A stretch of DNA of 64,000 nucleotides from Cristatella mucedo (taxonomy: Eukaryota; Bryozoa; Phylactolaemata; Cristatellidae): the NCBI GenBank assembly GCA_009760855.2, contig WPIO01000004.1:11165501-11229500 (forward strand). The letters are read 5' to 3'. The notes beneath the pieces are model-generated. The model worked only from the letters and a program-made list of their open reading frames with translations. It made no database searches and was not told the origin of the DNA. Shown here one piece after another: positions 42,999 to 55,340 of this stretch (its first letter is position 1; each line of letters begins with the position of its first letter). A program made the position numbers and the translations under genes.

Positions 42999-45900
42999 CT
43001 ACAAGGTCACACGGTTCGACAAGGTCGCCATGCGAGACCTTAAAGGAAGTGCAGCTTGCAGTGAGTGGGTCACAGGATAAAAAACGGCTCATCGGCCCGA
43101 ACTCAGGCCGTATAAGTGTCTTTTAAGCGTTGAGAATTGGCAGCAATATCGCGCCGAGAGGGATAAGGACTCAGTGCAGTTTTTGCCAGCCCAGAACGAA
43201 TGCACACCCCAAGACCAAATGTTGTGGAGGTCAGAATTCGGAGGCTGATGTCAAAAATCCTTTGCTTATCAAACATTAAATATCAGCTAATTAATCTCAC
43301 AATTCTTATTATACGAGTCTTCTCTTCTACTATAAAATCACGCATATCCTTCCCAACCGTCATTTGCTGCTAGTTTCATGCTACTTACATCCTCGACTGC
43401 CACTTGATCTAACTTTGCTAATCACTTTATCTGCTCTTTGCGAGGAGTCTGTTGGCTACAGTATGCTTGCAGACAGCCACTTGGACTTTGAATGCCCTAT
43501 AGAAAGCTCTCCAGTGCATCATCAACTTTGCCTCTGCAGCTTTGTGGAGTTATTGACAAAGCAAAATTGCAGGCGAGACTTACTTATTGATTCTACAGAA
43601 AAGATGCCAGCCCATTAGAAAGGTCACTTGTCTTTGATGGGCCCGTTGACCAGTAAAATACGCAAATCAAAGTTGCATGCTTTATTGAACCCTCAACTAA
43701 AACATAAAGAAATCTGGCTAGTCGAAAAGAACATAGACAAAATATAATTATTGTCCAGGGAGAGATGGCGACATTGTTTTGTTTTATAGTGCAACTCGTG
43801 TGAGTGATGACAATGCCTGAGCAGTTCCTTAACTGCTTTGCTACAGTGCATCATTTTTGTAGCGAGTGCTAGACTGAAAGCGATTGAGGCTTCATTTCGT
43901 CTGAGGAGTACACGCACACAAAATTATACTAGCAAGGCATCTCACAGACTATCAGCATCAGAGCTTTAACACAGCAGCATATATTGCATCAAGGCTTCAG
44001 GCTTGAAGGCATGCGGTCCGAGTATAGCAGCACAAGAACTCGTTCCAAAGAAGCAAGCGGACCCTCTCTGTGTGTAGCAACTAACGACATTCAAATAGCA
44101 GGATCATACATAGAGCATAACCTTCGGCCTCTCTCACAAAGCCAGGCCTCTCCACATCTAAATAATCTTCTACAACATCCTTTCGGAACAATAAATTAGC
44201 TGCAGCTTTGGTTTGGTTTGGTCCAGCGGTTAAGGTGCTCGCCCCGACCAAGGTCTGGCTGAGGTCGTGGGCTCGAGCCCCGAGGCATGTGTGAAGCGCC
44301 TGAATAGAGATTAAGTTCTCTTAGGGCGCTATACAAATGAACTATATTTCATTCAAAAGACTGTGGCAGCAGAATCTTTAGGTCTGTAGGTTCTATACCA
44401 TGGTACTCACACAATTCCTGCCAAACGATGCCTCTTTTGTAGCTGACATACAACTTTCCTTTAACAGCCATCTCCACTGCTTCTTTAATGTCACATACTT
44501 CCTTCACTGCCGTCCTGACTCAGGTGTGGTTCATTCAGTTTTTCATTGCGTGAGATGACGACAGCTACTACGTAAGGGAACTGAAGGCCACTCACGCCTT
44601 GCATGTAATTGAGAAACTCAGCCTCGTACTCTGCATTCATGCTTTTTCGGAGTTAGAGACGAATACATAAGCACACACCGATAGGCATGCACGCATGCAC
44701 ACACGCACACACCCTATACACAGATTATACTATAAACTCTCAAAATAAGTTGTCATTCCCCAAGGTGTCAGTTTAATGCTGTCTTTCTGGTGTTTTCCCC
44801 CTGCAGAGTATTTTCTTGTATAAACATAATGCCTGAGTCGAGCACACACACACCCACACCATTTGCTCTCGAGTTGCTCAGGCCGTTTCCTGCACCGCCA
44901 GGCTGTTACATCCATCATCTGCAGCTCGCGAGTCGTCAGGCTTTGCCCAACGCCAGAGAGCAGACTGCACAAGCACTGAATTCACACGTCCGAAACGCAG
45001 CTGCCCAGCCAGCCAGTTCTAGTTGGAGGGGGGCAAGGATCAACAGATGTATCAAAGCTCGGTAGCCTGTCCCTCGAAGGGTAGGGGGTCAGTAGGGGGA
45101 GGTTCATTGTGATGTCTAGCCACGTTGTGTGCTCAGGTGTAGCCGGGGTCTAATAAAGGCTGAAGTGCTGGAGGTCCGATTTCTAAGGAGCTCGAGTACT
45201 CCACAACTTAAGCCACGTAAGAATGGTCTGGACAGGGTCAAGTTCTACAAAATACACCGAGGCGTGGCGTAGATAAACTCGGTAGTTCGAAGGCCTGCCG
45301 GAAGCAGAGAGCTCACTATTGCCACCACGAGCACTGCTAGTACCTTGAACACTAGGACGCTCGAGGAGCTGTTGCGTAGCTTGAGGCTCTCTCTGATCTC
45401 CTGTTCTGGATCGACCACATTGAAGGTGAGCTGCAGCGTCTCCAGAACCACCACTTCTTTCTCGGTGTCACTTGAAGGCGACGTGCAGCTAGTGCTGGTG
45501 GTGGTCGTGCACACTGCCTCAATGTCTTCCAGCAAGGCCGAGAGATCACTCGAATCGTCGTCGTCGTTGCCGTCGACATCCGAAGGAGGCCGTGCAGTGT
45601 GCCTGCATGCGCTACCGAGGGGCTGCGGCAGCGAGTCACTGCCAAGAAGCCCCGCATAGTCGAATTCCTCCTGATCTGCCACTCGAAAGCTAGAAAACGT
45701 CACTGGCTCGGCATCCTGGAAAAAATGGCCCCGACCGATGGCAGTGGCAAGACACAACGCCAAAAGTGTAGCAAGAACTGTGTGGAAAGCTGCTGCTGTC
45801 CACATTGCCGAGATCAAGTGACCCATTCATTCACAGCATCACAATTTGCATGCAGGTTGCCTACAGTGACCAGGCAAAAGTTTCGCATACGTGCTCACTG

Positions 45901-48353
45901 TGTGAGTGCACATGCATTGTGCCTGCGTGTTGCGCATGTGTGCACCGGAGTGCTATTCATCTCGCCCTCAGTGCGGTACTGAGCACGTTGCGACTATGTG
46001 GCTAAAATCAAGACCGTAACAACATTGTTCATAACATTCTATTGTCAGAAGAAATCGATCTCTCGAACTTGTGGACTCGAAGTGGAGATGTCAGCAAGCC
46101 CCGATATCCACGATTTACATAGGAAATGAATGAAGAAGGAGTATGAAAGCTAACTAGGTCAGCAGAGCCTGCTCGAATGTCGCGATTTCATCGGATTCTC
46201 TAAGGTTTCACAGGACATTGTTTAGCTTAACGGGTTAGCTGTAAGCAGCTGGTATGCGGCCGTGCACGACCGTGAAATGTGATAACCATGTGGCGGGAGC
46301 ACGAGCATCTCCATCATCATCATCATTCTCAGCATCAGCAGCAATACAAAAATCCAGCTCCTGCTGAGGAATGGAAACACGGCATTGAAAAATGATTGCA
46401 TAACTTCGTTGAAAGAGCTAGGTTTATAAAAAGCCAAGAGTGCTGCCAAAAAAGTATGAGGTAGTCGCGACAGTGCATTTTCCTGCAAAATAATGCTCTG
46501 ACAACTAGTACCACCGTTCAGGAGTAGAGGTTCACTGTGGAGCACCAGCTGTGCCCATCATATGCCACGATGCCAATCTAAGGCTTTTTCAACTTTTCCA
46601 AGCTAGGTGAATATCATTACTTGGTGTCATCAGTTTGCCAATCAGCTTGACCATTCAGGCAATGTCTGGCTTTATTTGTATTGATTTCCTATCACGAATC
46701 CAATCGTTCTCAAAGCACCTTTTTCAAACCTGACGCAAACAAGAGCAAGAGTGAACAACAAAGGACAGAGATCATGGGCGGATGATTGCTACAACTTCAG
46801 CAGAAACCGTTAACTTAGGCATTGACATCAGTACTGCAGTCAACATGGGCCTTTTCATCTGATTGAGCCACGAAGGCACACCAGGATTAAGCCAAGTAGA
46901 GAGTCAAGCTTGACCTTGTCCACATGAGGGCTGTAGAGATGATCCTAGAAAGCCACTGAGTAAGCCCTTCGAGTCGGCCTCGGGGGATGTGGGCCCAAGA
47001 GTGTAGTCTGGCCCACATCCCCAAGCTTACGATCTAGTTTAATCCAGCCACGGATCTTTCCCCAAGTTATACTAGGCTTGTTGTGGATGAAATAAGGTCG
47101 TCCCTACCCAAAATGCGACTGGAACTCGTTGTAGCCGTCATCAGTCTGCACACAGCAATCAAAGGAGTTAAACAAAGAAATGTGCCAACAAAGACCACAC
47201 GGTCGTAGCCATTGGCAATAACCTAATCGATGTTCAATGAGGAGTTCGTAATGATGCATTGAGCAAGTAGCTAGTGAGGCCAAAAGTACCTCGCAGAAAC
47301 TGCTGCATATATCGGTATACTTCGTCAAAGATCTCTAGGAGTACTCCCTGAGTTGAGGTCCCTCCTTAGTGCATCTTTTGCTTCGGAATGGGTCATGCAA
47401 GCCTTACACGACTTTGGCAACTCAGGGCATTCCTTCAAAGAGTGGACACGTTTTTGTGGGTACTCTTATCTGATGTAACCTTGCCTTAGGGCACCGAATA
47501 TTTCGGCGATCAGCAACAAAGAAAGTGGGTTCGCCAATGAAGCGGCACTCCAACTTCTTTCAACTTTGATCTGCACAACGCGGCTTCATTATGGGTCGGC
47601 TATAGCAGGCGCGTGCCTCTGAAATTACGAAGACCATCGCAGACTATGGATTTTCTAGAGATCAGAACCTTTGCAGAGCGTTTCATAATACCAGTTGGTC
47701 ACCCGGACGACGTTTGCTGCCGCCTAAACCTAGCATCAGTAAGGCGAGGTTCTTTCTTCTTGTCGTAGGGCCATCCTCTAGCGCAATGCTAGATCTTTGT
47801 GACCTTATTCGTATTCTAGTGGCCTCATTCGTATTCTCAATCGAGTTCGAAGCGGACGCGCGAGTTCGTTCTACCGTTTAATAGAAGTCGATCATTCCCG
47901 GCGACACCGCTTCTCTGGTGTTACTCAAATGTAACCAGTGCGGCAACAATGACGCGATCTTCACACGAAGCGACATTTGGTTCCGACGGTTGCGGCTCTG
48001 CGGTTTTTATACTCTCGAATAATCGTTACAGTTGCCTTAAATACGTCGAGAGCCCACACTTGGACCGCTAGAAAAAAGCTGGCAGCCACTTTAGACGGAT
48101 TTGGAGGCGGCGCAGCCAATATAAATACTATGTAGATCACCTGGCACAAGTGCAAATGTACCTCAGGGTGGCTGCCGTCAGCGAAGCCGTCGCAGTCTAA
48201 ATTCGCGGGCCGTGGCCCATTCACCTTCTCCGTATGGCCCTCAACGACCGGTGGCCGTTGAGAGCTGCTAGAGCTCACTAGCTGTGCAAACCTTCGATTT
48301 TTATCCGCTAGCTGGTCCCATAAGCTCTTGGGCAAACTTTCTTCATTTAACAT
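42902..48353 (-). CDS. MSP-domain (VAP/MOSPD-like) protein, 5' and MSP exons; 3' end uncertain
   Basis: Three exons join in frame: 48353-48162, 45715-45344 and 42998-42902. The product starts MLNEESLPKSLWDQLADKNR, passes through a Ser-rich and a long acidic low-complexity region, and then enters a major sperm protein fold: beta strands LQLTFNVVDPEQEIRESLKL and RNSSSSVLVFK, then IKTTNPYLFDAQPSVGFLYP and GEALVATATL. The K(I/V)KTT(A/N)P...P..G...PG pattern is the hallmark of VAP-type MSP domains, which bind FFAT motifs at ER contact sites. The order is unusual, because the MSP domain follows a disordered N-terminal region instead of leading the protein. A short terminal exon (42579-42551) would fit phase and stop but would leave the domain short, so the true 3' end may lie further left. 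Confidence 0.68.
43061..43222. repeat. Diverged direct repeat, copy 2
   Basis: Second copy, same orientation, about 760 bases from the first. MSP exon 3 lies between the two. It could be a pair of related transposon insertions or an old segmental duplication. Confidence 0.75.
44205..44348 (+). mobile_element. SINE family A copy, near-consensus
   Basis: Best-preserved copy: GGTCCAGCGGTTAAGGTGCT, CGCCCCGACCAAGGTCTGGC, GTCGTGGGCTCGAGCCCCG and tail GCGCCTGAATAGAGATTAAG then TTCTCTTAGGGCGCTATAC. It abuts the stop of the candidate pseudogene at 44349. Confidence 0.92.
44349..44640 (-). pseudogene. Candidate exon or decayed gene copy with one frameshift, family not recognised
   Basis: Two adjoining minus-strand frames look coding. 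44640 onward gives MNAEYEAEFLNYMQGVSGLQ and FPYVVAVVISRNEKLNEPHL. 44519-44349 gives VRTAVKEVCDIKEAVEMAVK, GKLYVSYKRGIVWQELCEYH and GIEPTDLKILLPQSFE before a stop. A frame change between about 44535 and 44520 separates them, with no convincing intron. It sits inside an intron of the MSP gene and ends next to a SINE. It may be a processed pseudogene or two exons of an unrecognised gene. Confidence 0.35.
45344..45715 (-). CDS. MSP-domain protein exon 2 (acidic region and first MSP strands)
   Basis: Exactly 124 codons between ttttttccag and gtacta. It begins DAEPVTFSSFRVADQEEFDY, contains DVDGNDDDDSSDLSALLED and a Thr/Ser run, and ends in the first MSP strands (ESLKLRNSSSSVLVFK). The open frame extends past the donor into a hydrophobic pseudo-segment that mimics a membrane helix. 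The good match of exon 3 to the rest of the MSP fold argues that this is intron. Confidence 0.72.
45716..48161. other. Intron 1 of the MSP gene
   Basis: A signal-peptide-like frame just upstream of exon 2 (45716-45826) is intronic by the splice model. A hairpin lies at 46983. No repeat family recognised otherwise. Confidence 0.4.
46983..47022. repeat. 13-bp inverted repeat
   Basis: GGGGATGTGGGCC (46983-46995) and GGCCCACATCCCC (47010-47022) are exact reverse complements with a 14-base loop. In intron 1 of the MSP gene. Confidence 0.9.
48162..48353 (-). CDS. MSP-domain protein exon 1
   Basis: This exon is 64 codons from an ATG (weak context, GCGGATG) to donor gtacat. It encodes a polar, Ser-rich N terminus ending CDGFADGSHPE. 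The frame stays open for some bases upstream of the ATG, so an earlier start or an upstream exon is possible. Phase 0 exit fits exon 2. Confidence 0.6.
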
Positions 48354-48739
48354 CCGCGTACAAGAGCCTCGCAGAATCGCTTCGCTACAGCAGCCAACTT
48401 CGCGAGAGGAGACAACTCAGACGACCGACACTCATTTCGTGACAAACTTGGCAGCGGACTGATAGCAAAGTTGATTTTATTCTTAGAATTATTTAATGAA
48501 TATTTCAGAAGATTAACCGAGTGCACAATGCACTTTTAGTCAATAATACTCTGTGTGTGACGCAAGACGCAACTATTTTTTGCTGCTAGCTCATTTATTA
48601 GGCATAGTGAATCTTAGCGCTAGAACAATCTGGCCGGAAAAGTCACGAGTGTTGGTCCTTCCATTCCCTTGCGCCCGCTTATTTACAATTTGAAACGCAT
48701 ACTCCTCAGGCTTCCCATGGTAGAGCCCGCTTGTCTGAC

Positions 48740-49075
48740 TCTCGTATTTTTTTAGACTGGTCTCACTAAAAAATTTCTAGTCCTTCGGAGATCGCGCCTT
48801 CAGCTCCTATGCTCCGGAAGCCGGGAGCTCGCTACCGACTGGCACCATATCCGCCGAGTTGACGATATTTAAAGCAAAAGCCCACTCACTTCTCACATAT
48901 TATGCTCTCTCTACCGAGCTGCTATTTATGTGCTTGCGCGTGCAGAAGTAGTGCACTTTATTATCACCTATTAGTTGATGCGTTACCTGTCCGGCATTTG
49001 TAAATGGCTAGAAACGCGGCTTCACTTAGAACGCTATGCAAATGTTGGCATGCTTATTATTATTTTTATTGGAGC
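48740..49075 (+). mobile_element. L2-like LINE 3' end
   Basis: Reads like the final coding part (CTTCAGCTCCTATGCTCCGG, a diverged relative of the same spot in other copies) and ends GGCTAGAAACGCGGC...ACGCTATGCAAATG with ATT repeats at 49055-49069. Confidence 0.6.
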
Positions 49076-49205
49076 CACTCTTGATGGAGTTGCTGAGTAC
49101 CACCACTGAGACATATTCGGTCTCTCTAGCGCTACTCTCTACATTCGTCGGCGGTGTCGTAGCGCTAAGTCAATCCGGCTAACGGTTCTGCCACATTCAC
49201 ATGCA

Positions 49206-49372
49206 CCCTGGTTTAGTCCAGGGGTTCAGATGCTCGTCTTTAATTAGCGACGGAGGTCACGGCGCTCGCCTTAACGGCCGAGGTCGTGGGATCGAGTCCT
49301 GCGGCATAAGATAAGCGTCTGGGTAGAGAATCAGTTCTTTTAGGGTGCTATAAAAATGAATTACATAAATAT
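49206..49372 (+). mobile_element. SINE family A copy with a duplicated head segment
   Basis: Head CCTGGTTTAGTCCAGGGGTT, then two GAGGTC/CGCTC-type segments, GTCGTGGGATCGAGTCCTG and tail AATCAGTTCTTTTAGGGTGC. Longer than consensus by about 30 bases. Confidence 0.75.
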
Positions 49373-50829
49373 AAATTATATATCTGCATTTCCATATTAA
49401 AACTCGCTGTATAAATCTACATCTCCGAGTTATGTACTTAAATTCGTGCGCGCGATTGGCCCCTTAGGAGAGATTACCCTTGGTTGCACCTCTGAGAAAC
49501 TACTTATACTATACGGCGATACCAGCCAACTAGTCACGACCGGTAGCTAGGGTTTACGGCTCACCAACTTAGTGGGCTCCTTGAAACTTAGTCTTAACTG
49601 AAGAAGCATTTAATCAATATTTGTTTCAAACTCGAATAAATTTATTGAGTGCGAGCTGTGAAGATGGAGTAGGGATTTTTACGAATCTGCGAAAAGGCTG
49701 CATTTCCGTGCACCCGTTTTAGGTGCTTTTACGCAGAGGCCCGACAATCTGCTGCAGACTACTTTCAACGAGCCATACGGTGCTGTGTGCCAGGTAGTGG
49801 TGGTTAGAGTGATTTCAAAAGGTTTGTGGCCGAGAGTTAGCTCGATGCAGTTTCTTACAGGAGATTAGCAGGAGATAGAGGTCACCGACTGAAAACACAT
49901 TACAAGCAATTTCAGAAAGTCAATCCAGCTTCGCACGTAAGGAGGCACTTACGTCGATAAGTACATTGGGCTGTGGGTGTACAGCCCCGGAAGTACCTGC
50001 CGCATACGATAGGAAAGGCAGGTCGCTATCAGTCGCAAAAAGTTTTTTGGCCTGAACGGAAGTTTTGACACGTTCCTAGATTTGCTGAGCAAGTCTACTA
50101 ACCGCACGAAACAGAAATGGCTCCGTAGCGGTTGGCCACATTTGCAGTATTTCAGCTTGGAATCTTGCAGCAGCCTTCGGTGCTTAGTCGGCTCGTCATT
50201 CGGTGCCGGTCCTTCGGAGGCACGAGCAGGCGCACAAGATCAGCGAGGACGCGAGAATCGTCGAGACATTTCTGTTACTCGTAAAGCCATGCTAAAGCTT
50301 TGAGCGCTCTTTCGCTCATGTCGACCGCCCTTCGCTCGCAGCTCCTCGCTGGCTCGGTTAAGGCCTCGTGACCCTGCTCACTACTACTCCGGCTGAGTTA
50401 CCCTGACGAGTGGGTAAGCACGAGCACGTGTCCAGTGCTTTTGAAAGCTCGAGTGTGTCCTCGCCAGTGTGTGCACGGGAGTGGCCCCCCCACAGTGGCA
50501 GTGAGGACGGAAGCGCTGTAAGGCTCGCGCGACGATATGCCAGCCACCCGTTTTCATCACGAGATCAGATCTCGAAAGACGTCGTCTGTCTCGATCCTTG
50601 GGCAAGGGCTACACCGAAAGCTATCGAGCCAGTTGAATACGCTTCTGCACCACATCTGCCGTTCACCCAGAGTGAGCAACCGCTAAGCTGATCACATCAG
50701 CCCCATAGTCATGTCTGCCCACTTTCACCTAGGCAGCATTGACGAAATCCGGGCTCGCTTAGACAACGAGCTGGACCACACATTCGTGACATACCGACTA
50801 AAATTCCTGAGCTCACTACTTGTAGGTCT

Positions 50830-51560
50830 TCGTGCCCTGCAATAAAACGCTTACAGTTGGTGCAAAACTCAACGGCTATCTGTCGTAAACGACATCGCAC
50901 CTGCCACATTACAACACTTCTCACAAGTCTGGACTGGCTGTCAATCAAGCTGACTTCTAGATCCTATCACTCACTATTAGGTCCCTCTATTCTCTGGCTC
51001 CGGCCTATCAGCATTATCTATAAATTAGTTTCAATTGAGGCCTCCTGTCGCTCAGCCAGCTCTCTTTCGGCACCGGTTGTTAGTTTCGCCTCTAAGTAAC
51101 TTTAAATCTCTCGGAAATCTTGCCTTCTGTTTCTATGCTCCGGAAGCCTGGAGCTCAGCACGATCGACTGACAGCGTCAATCATTTTCTGATTTGACGAA
51201 ATCAAAAGACCAGCTGAAAACCTATCTGTTCCACACAGCCTCTGGCCAAGTGAGTTATTTATCCTTTTATGTGATTGTTTATTAGAAAACTGTGCATGTC
51301 GTGACTAAGGGCAACGGCGATATGATCCCTCATTTATTCTGTGCACTTTATTTGCTTGTGCACGATTGAGTGAGTGTTGCTAGCGGCGGGGATCCCACTA
51401 TCCAGCGGTAGTTGTGATTCTGTTTTTCGCTTCTGCATGTTTGTCTCAGCAAGATATTTTACTTTTCATCAACTATCAGTTATTGATTCTCTCGAATCGA
51501 GTTGTAAAGCACCTGCATAGAGATATAGGTTCTCTTAAAGCGCTAAGCAAAAGACATTAT
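50830..51560 (+). mobile_element. L2-like LINE 3' half
   Basis: Encodes VQNSTAICRKRHRTCHITTL and LTSLDWLSIK, matching [20 protein letters not shown] in the 57.1 kb copy, then SKDQLKTYLFHTASGQ. The 3' end has AAGCACCTGCATAGAGATAT and ATTATTATT at 51558-51566. Confidence 0.75.
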
Positions 51561-51569
51561 TATTACCAA

Positions 51570-53128
<1,559 letters not shown>

Positions 53129-54288
53129 ATATTATACACACATCTATCAGTGTTTGCCCAAAAATATACACACCCAAGGCCCGGGAATCAAGGCTAAACT
53201 TCAAGAATGGCAGTGTTGTGTTTAACTATACCAAGGTCCCAAATAAATGATCCCTCAATGCAGGATTAATAAGAGGAAGCAATAAGCGTAGCAAATTATG
53301 CTTGCTGCAACCTCGGTTCACTTCCTGAGAACAAACAACAGGCAAAATAAACTAGTTTAGATGCTGGGGCAGGTTTAGAAACAGCTGCGGTTTTCAAAGG
53401 ATAGTTTTTGGCTGCCCCATCATAACAAGTGGAATTAAGATTTAGCGGGTGCACTAAGTATTCGCTTTTCCTTAGAAAAAATGCATCTCAACGATCGCGT
53501 TAGGGACTTCTTCGGGAATTTTCAAGGTTTTAGACAACTGGCTTTGCGAAAGTAGATGCAGTACTGACATGATTCGAGGCTAAGACAGAAATTGACGGTG
53601 CACTTAAAGTAATAACTCAACTACGATTTCTGATGAAAAAGAAATATAGCACCGTAAAAACTTGTCAAAGTCTTGGCAGACAGCAGAGATGCCAAAATCA
53701 TAATAATGTTCGGGTAAAACAAAGTGTCAGGTGAGATAAGAGGTGAAAGTTTTACTTATTACAAGCTATAGCACACTAAGTGAGTTACCTAAGAAACTGT
53801 TTCAAAAAATATTTAAATTCCTCATTTATCCAAAAATGTTGCTAAGCGGTTAATGACAACCGATCATCAATTGTATGCAGCATTTATGTGATTGGCCCAC
53901 GGATGGGTAAATGCACAACTTTTGCATGCTTCGAACCTTTAATGAATACAGTGAAAATGCCCGACACAGCCGTTAAGAGGCATTTTTAAAGAGGGGATAA
54001 TTGGCACGTCAAGTAAATCTTATTTTCAGTGCTCTGATTGTATCTTTCGCAAATGGCGACCGTATCGGTGGCTGGAAAGTTGCTTCGAAATGGCAAAACA
54101 AGTTCGTTTCGAATGCTATTTGTGCCTGGTGAACAAAATAAGGTGACCGTATACACCACTTGCTACCAATATTGCTACCTCTGCGAATTTTATGTTCTGG
54201 TTAATTCTTTTTTGGCTAGGAGATTGAAAAGCAGAAATATTTGAAGTAATGATATCATCTTGATTCTCAGGATGTATAACATTTTGGG

Positions 54289-54478
<190 letters not shown>

Positions 54479-54587
54479 ACCGCCAAGGCAGAGTACAGTT
54501 CGCTCTCAGAAATAAGCTCCTGCACTGGGAGGGGGTGGGGCCCTAAAATGAAGTGGCCCGGACGATCAGCAGCAAATGCCTCCTTAC

Positions 54588-54965
54588 CGGCCGAGTCCTG
54601 CTTGCTGATTGGTCGGTCACCTCCGTAGCCAGTCACAACCTGCTTGCAGGGCCTGCCGTCCACCCGGAGGCCGTCGACTCTTCCTCCGCTAGGCTGCTGC
54701 TGCTGCCGCGGCGGATCGGTCGGCGAAGGAGCTCGAAGACAAGTGGTGGCAGGCAGCGAGTCAAGAGAGCGTCTACGCTGCATTGTCGCTTGCTCGGAGC
54801 GCTCGCAGCCGTCCGAGGAGCTGCTCTCTGCCTCAGCAGCCAGCTCGGGCAAGCCAGACTGAGGCGAGCGAGGCAATGACGAGCAATCGACGCCATCGTC
54901 GTTGTCGTCGTCCTCCTCTTCTCCGTCGCTGCTATAAGCAGCGCTGCGGCTCGGACTGCAACCAC
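54588..54965 (-). CDS. Hedgehog co-receptor-like, cytoplasmic exon 3
   Basis: Acceptor cattctttag, donor gtaagg. It encodes [20 protein letters not shown], several Ser/Pro-rich stretches, [19 protein letters not shown] and ends SKQDSAG. The frame stays open past the donor into GA and TA microsatellites, which is not coding. It exits in phase 1, so at least one more exon should lie between 48.4 and 54.6 kb. Confidence 0.65.
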
Positions 54966-55304
54966 CTAAAGAATGACCGATCGAGGAGTTTGCCTTCTAC
55001 CGGCTGTGCCAGATCAAAATTCGGTCTGGAGATGGTGACGGCATGCCGAGATGCCTACGAACGTCGAGGGCTGCTCGTGAGGGTCTGGGGCAGACGGCAG
55101 ATGAGGGTCTGGGGCAGACTGGCACTCTCACCGGCAGTGGTGAGTGGACGTGCAGACGGAGCATCAGTGTCGCCTTCGGCGCAGCCGTATGCGCTCAGTC
55201 TCTTGGACAGGCTGCTCGAGGCCGACGCGCCGAGCCCGCGGCCGTCGTCCGACGCAAAGCCTTCCTCCTGCAGCGGATGCATGCGCATATATGGTCGAGG
55301 ACCT

Positions 55305-55340
<36 letters not shown>

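Noticed and set aside
44205..44290. Possible tRNA genes at SINE heads
   Set aside because: A- and B-box-like sequences are present, but the arms do not fold into a tRNA and each is followed by the same SINE tail.
45245..45343. Hydrophobic C-terminal stretch after MSP exon 2 that looks like a membrane helix
   Set aside because: It lies past a donor, and splicing there joins the rest of the MSP fold in frame at 42998.
45716..45826. Signal-peptide-like N terminus before MSP exon 2
   Set aside because: It precedes a strong acceptor (ttttttccag), and exon 1 at 48.3 kb fits the phase. A cytosolic MSP domain would not need a signal peptide.
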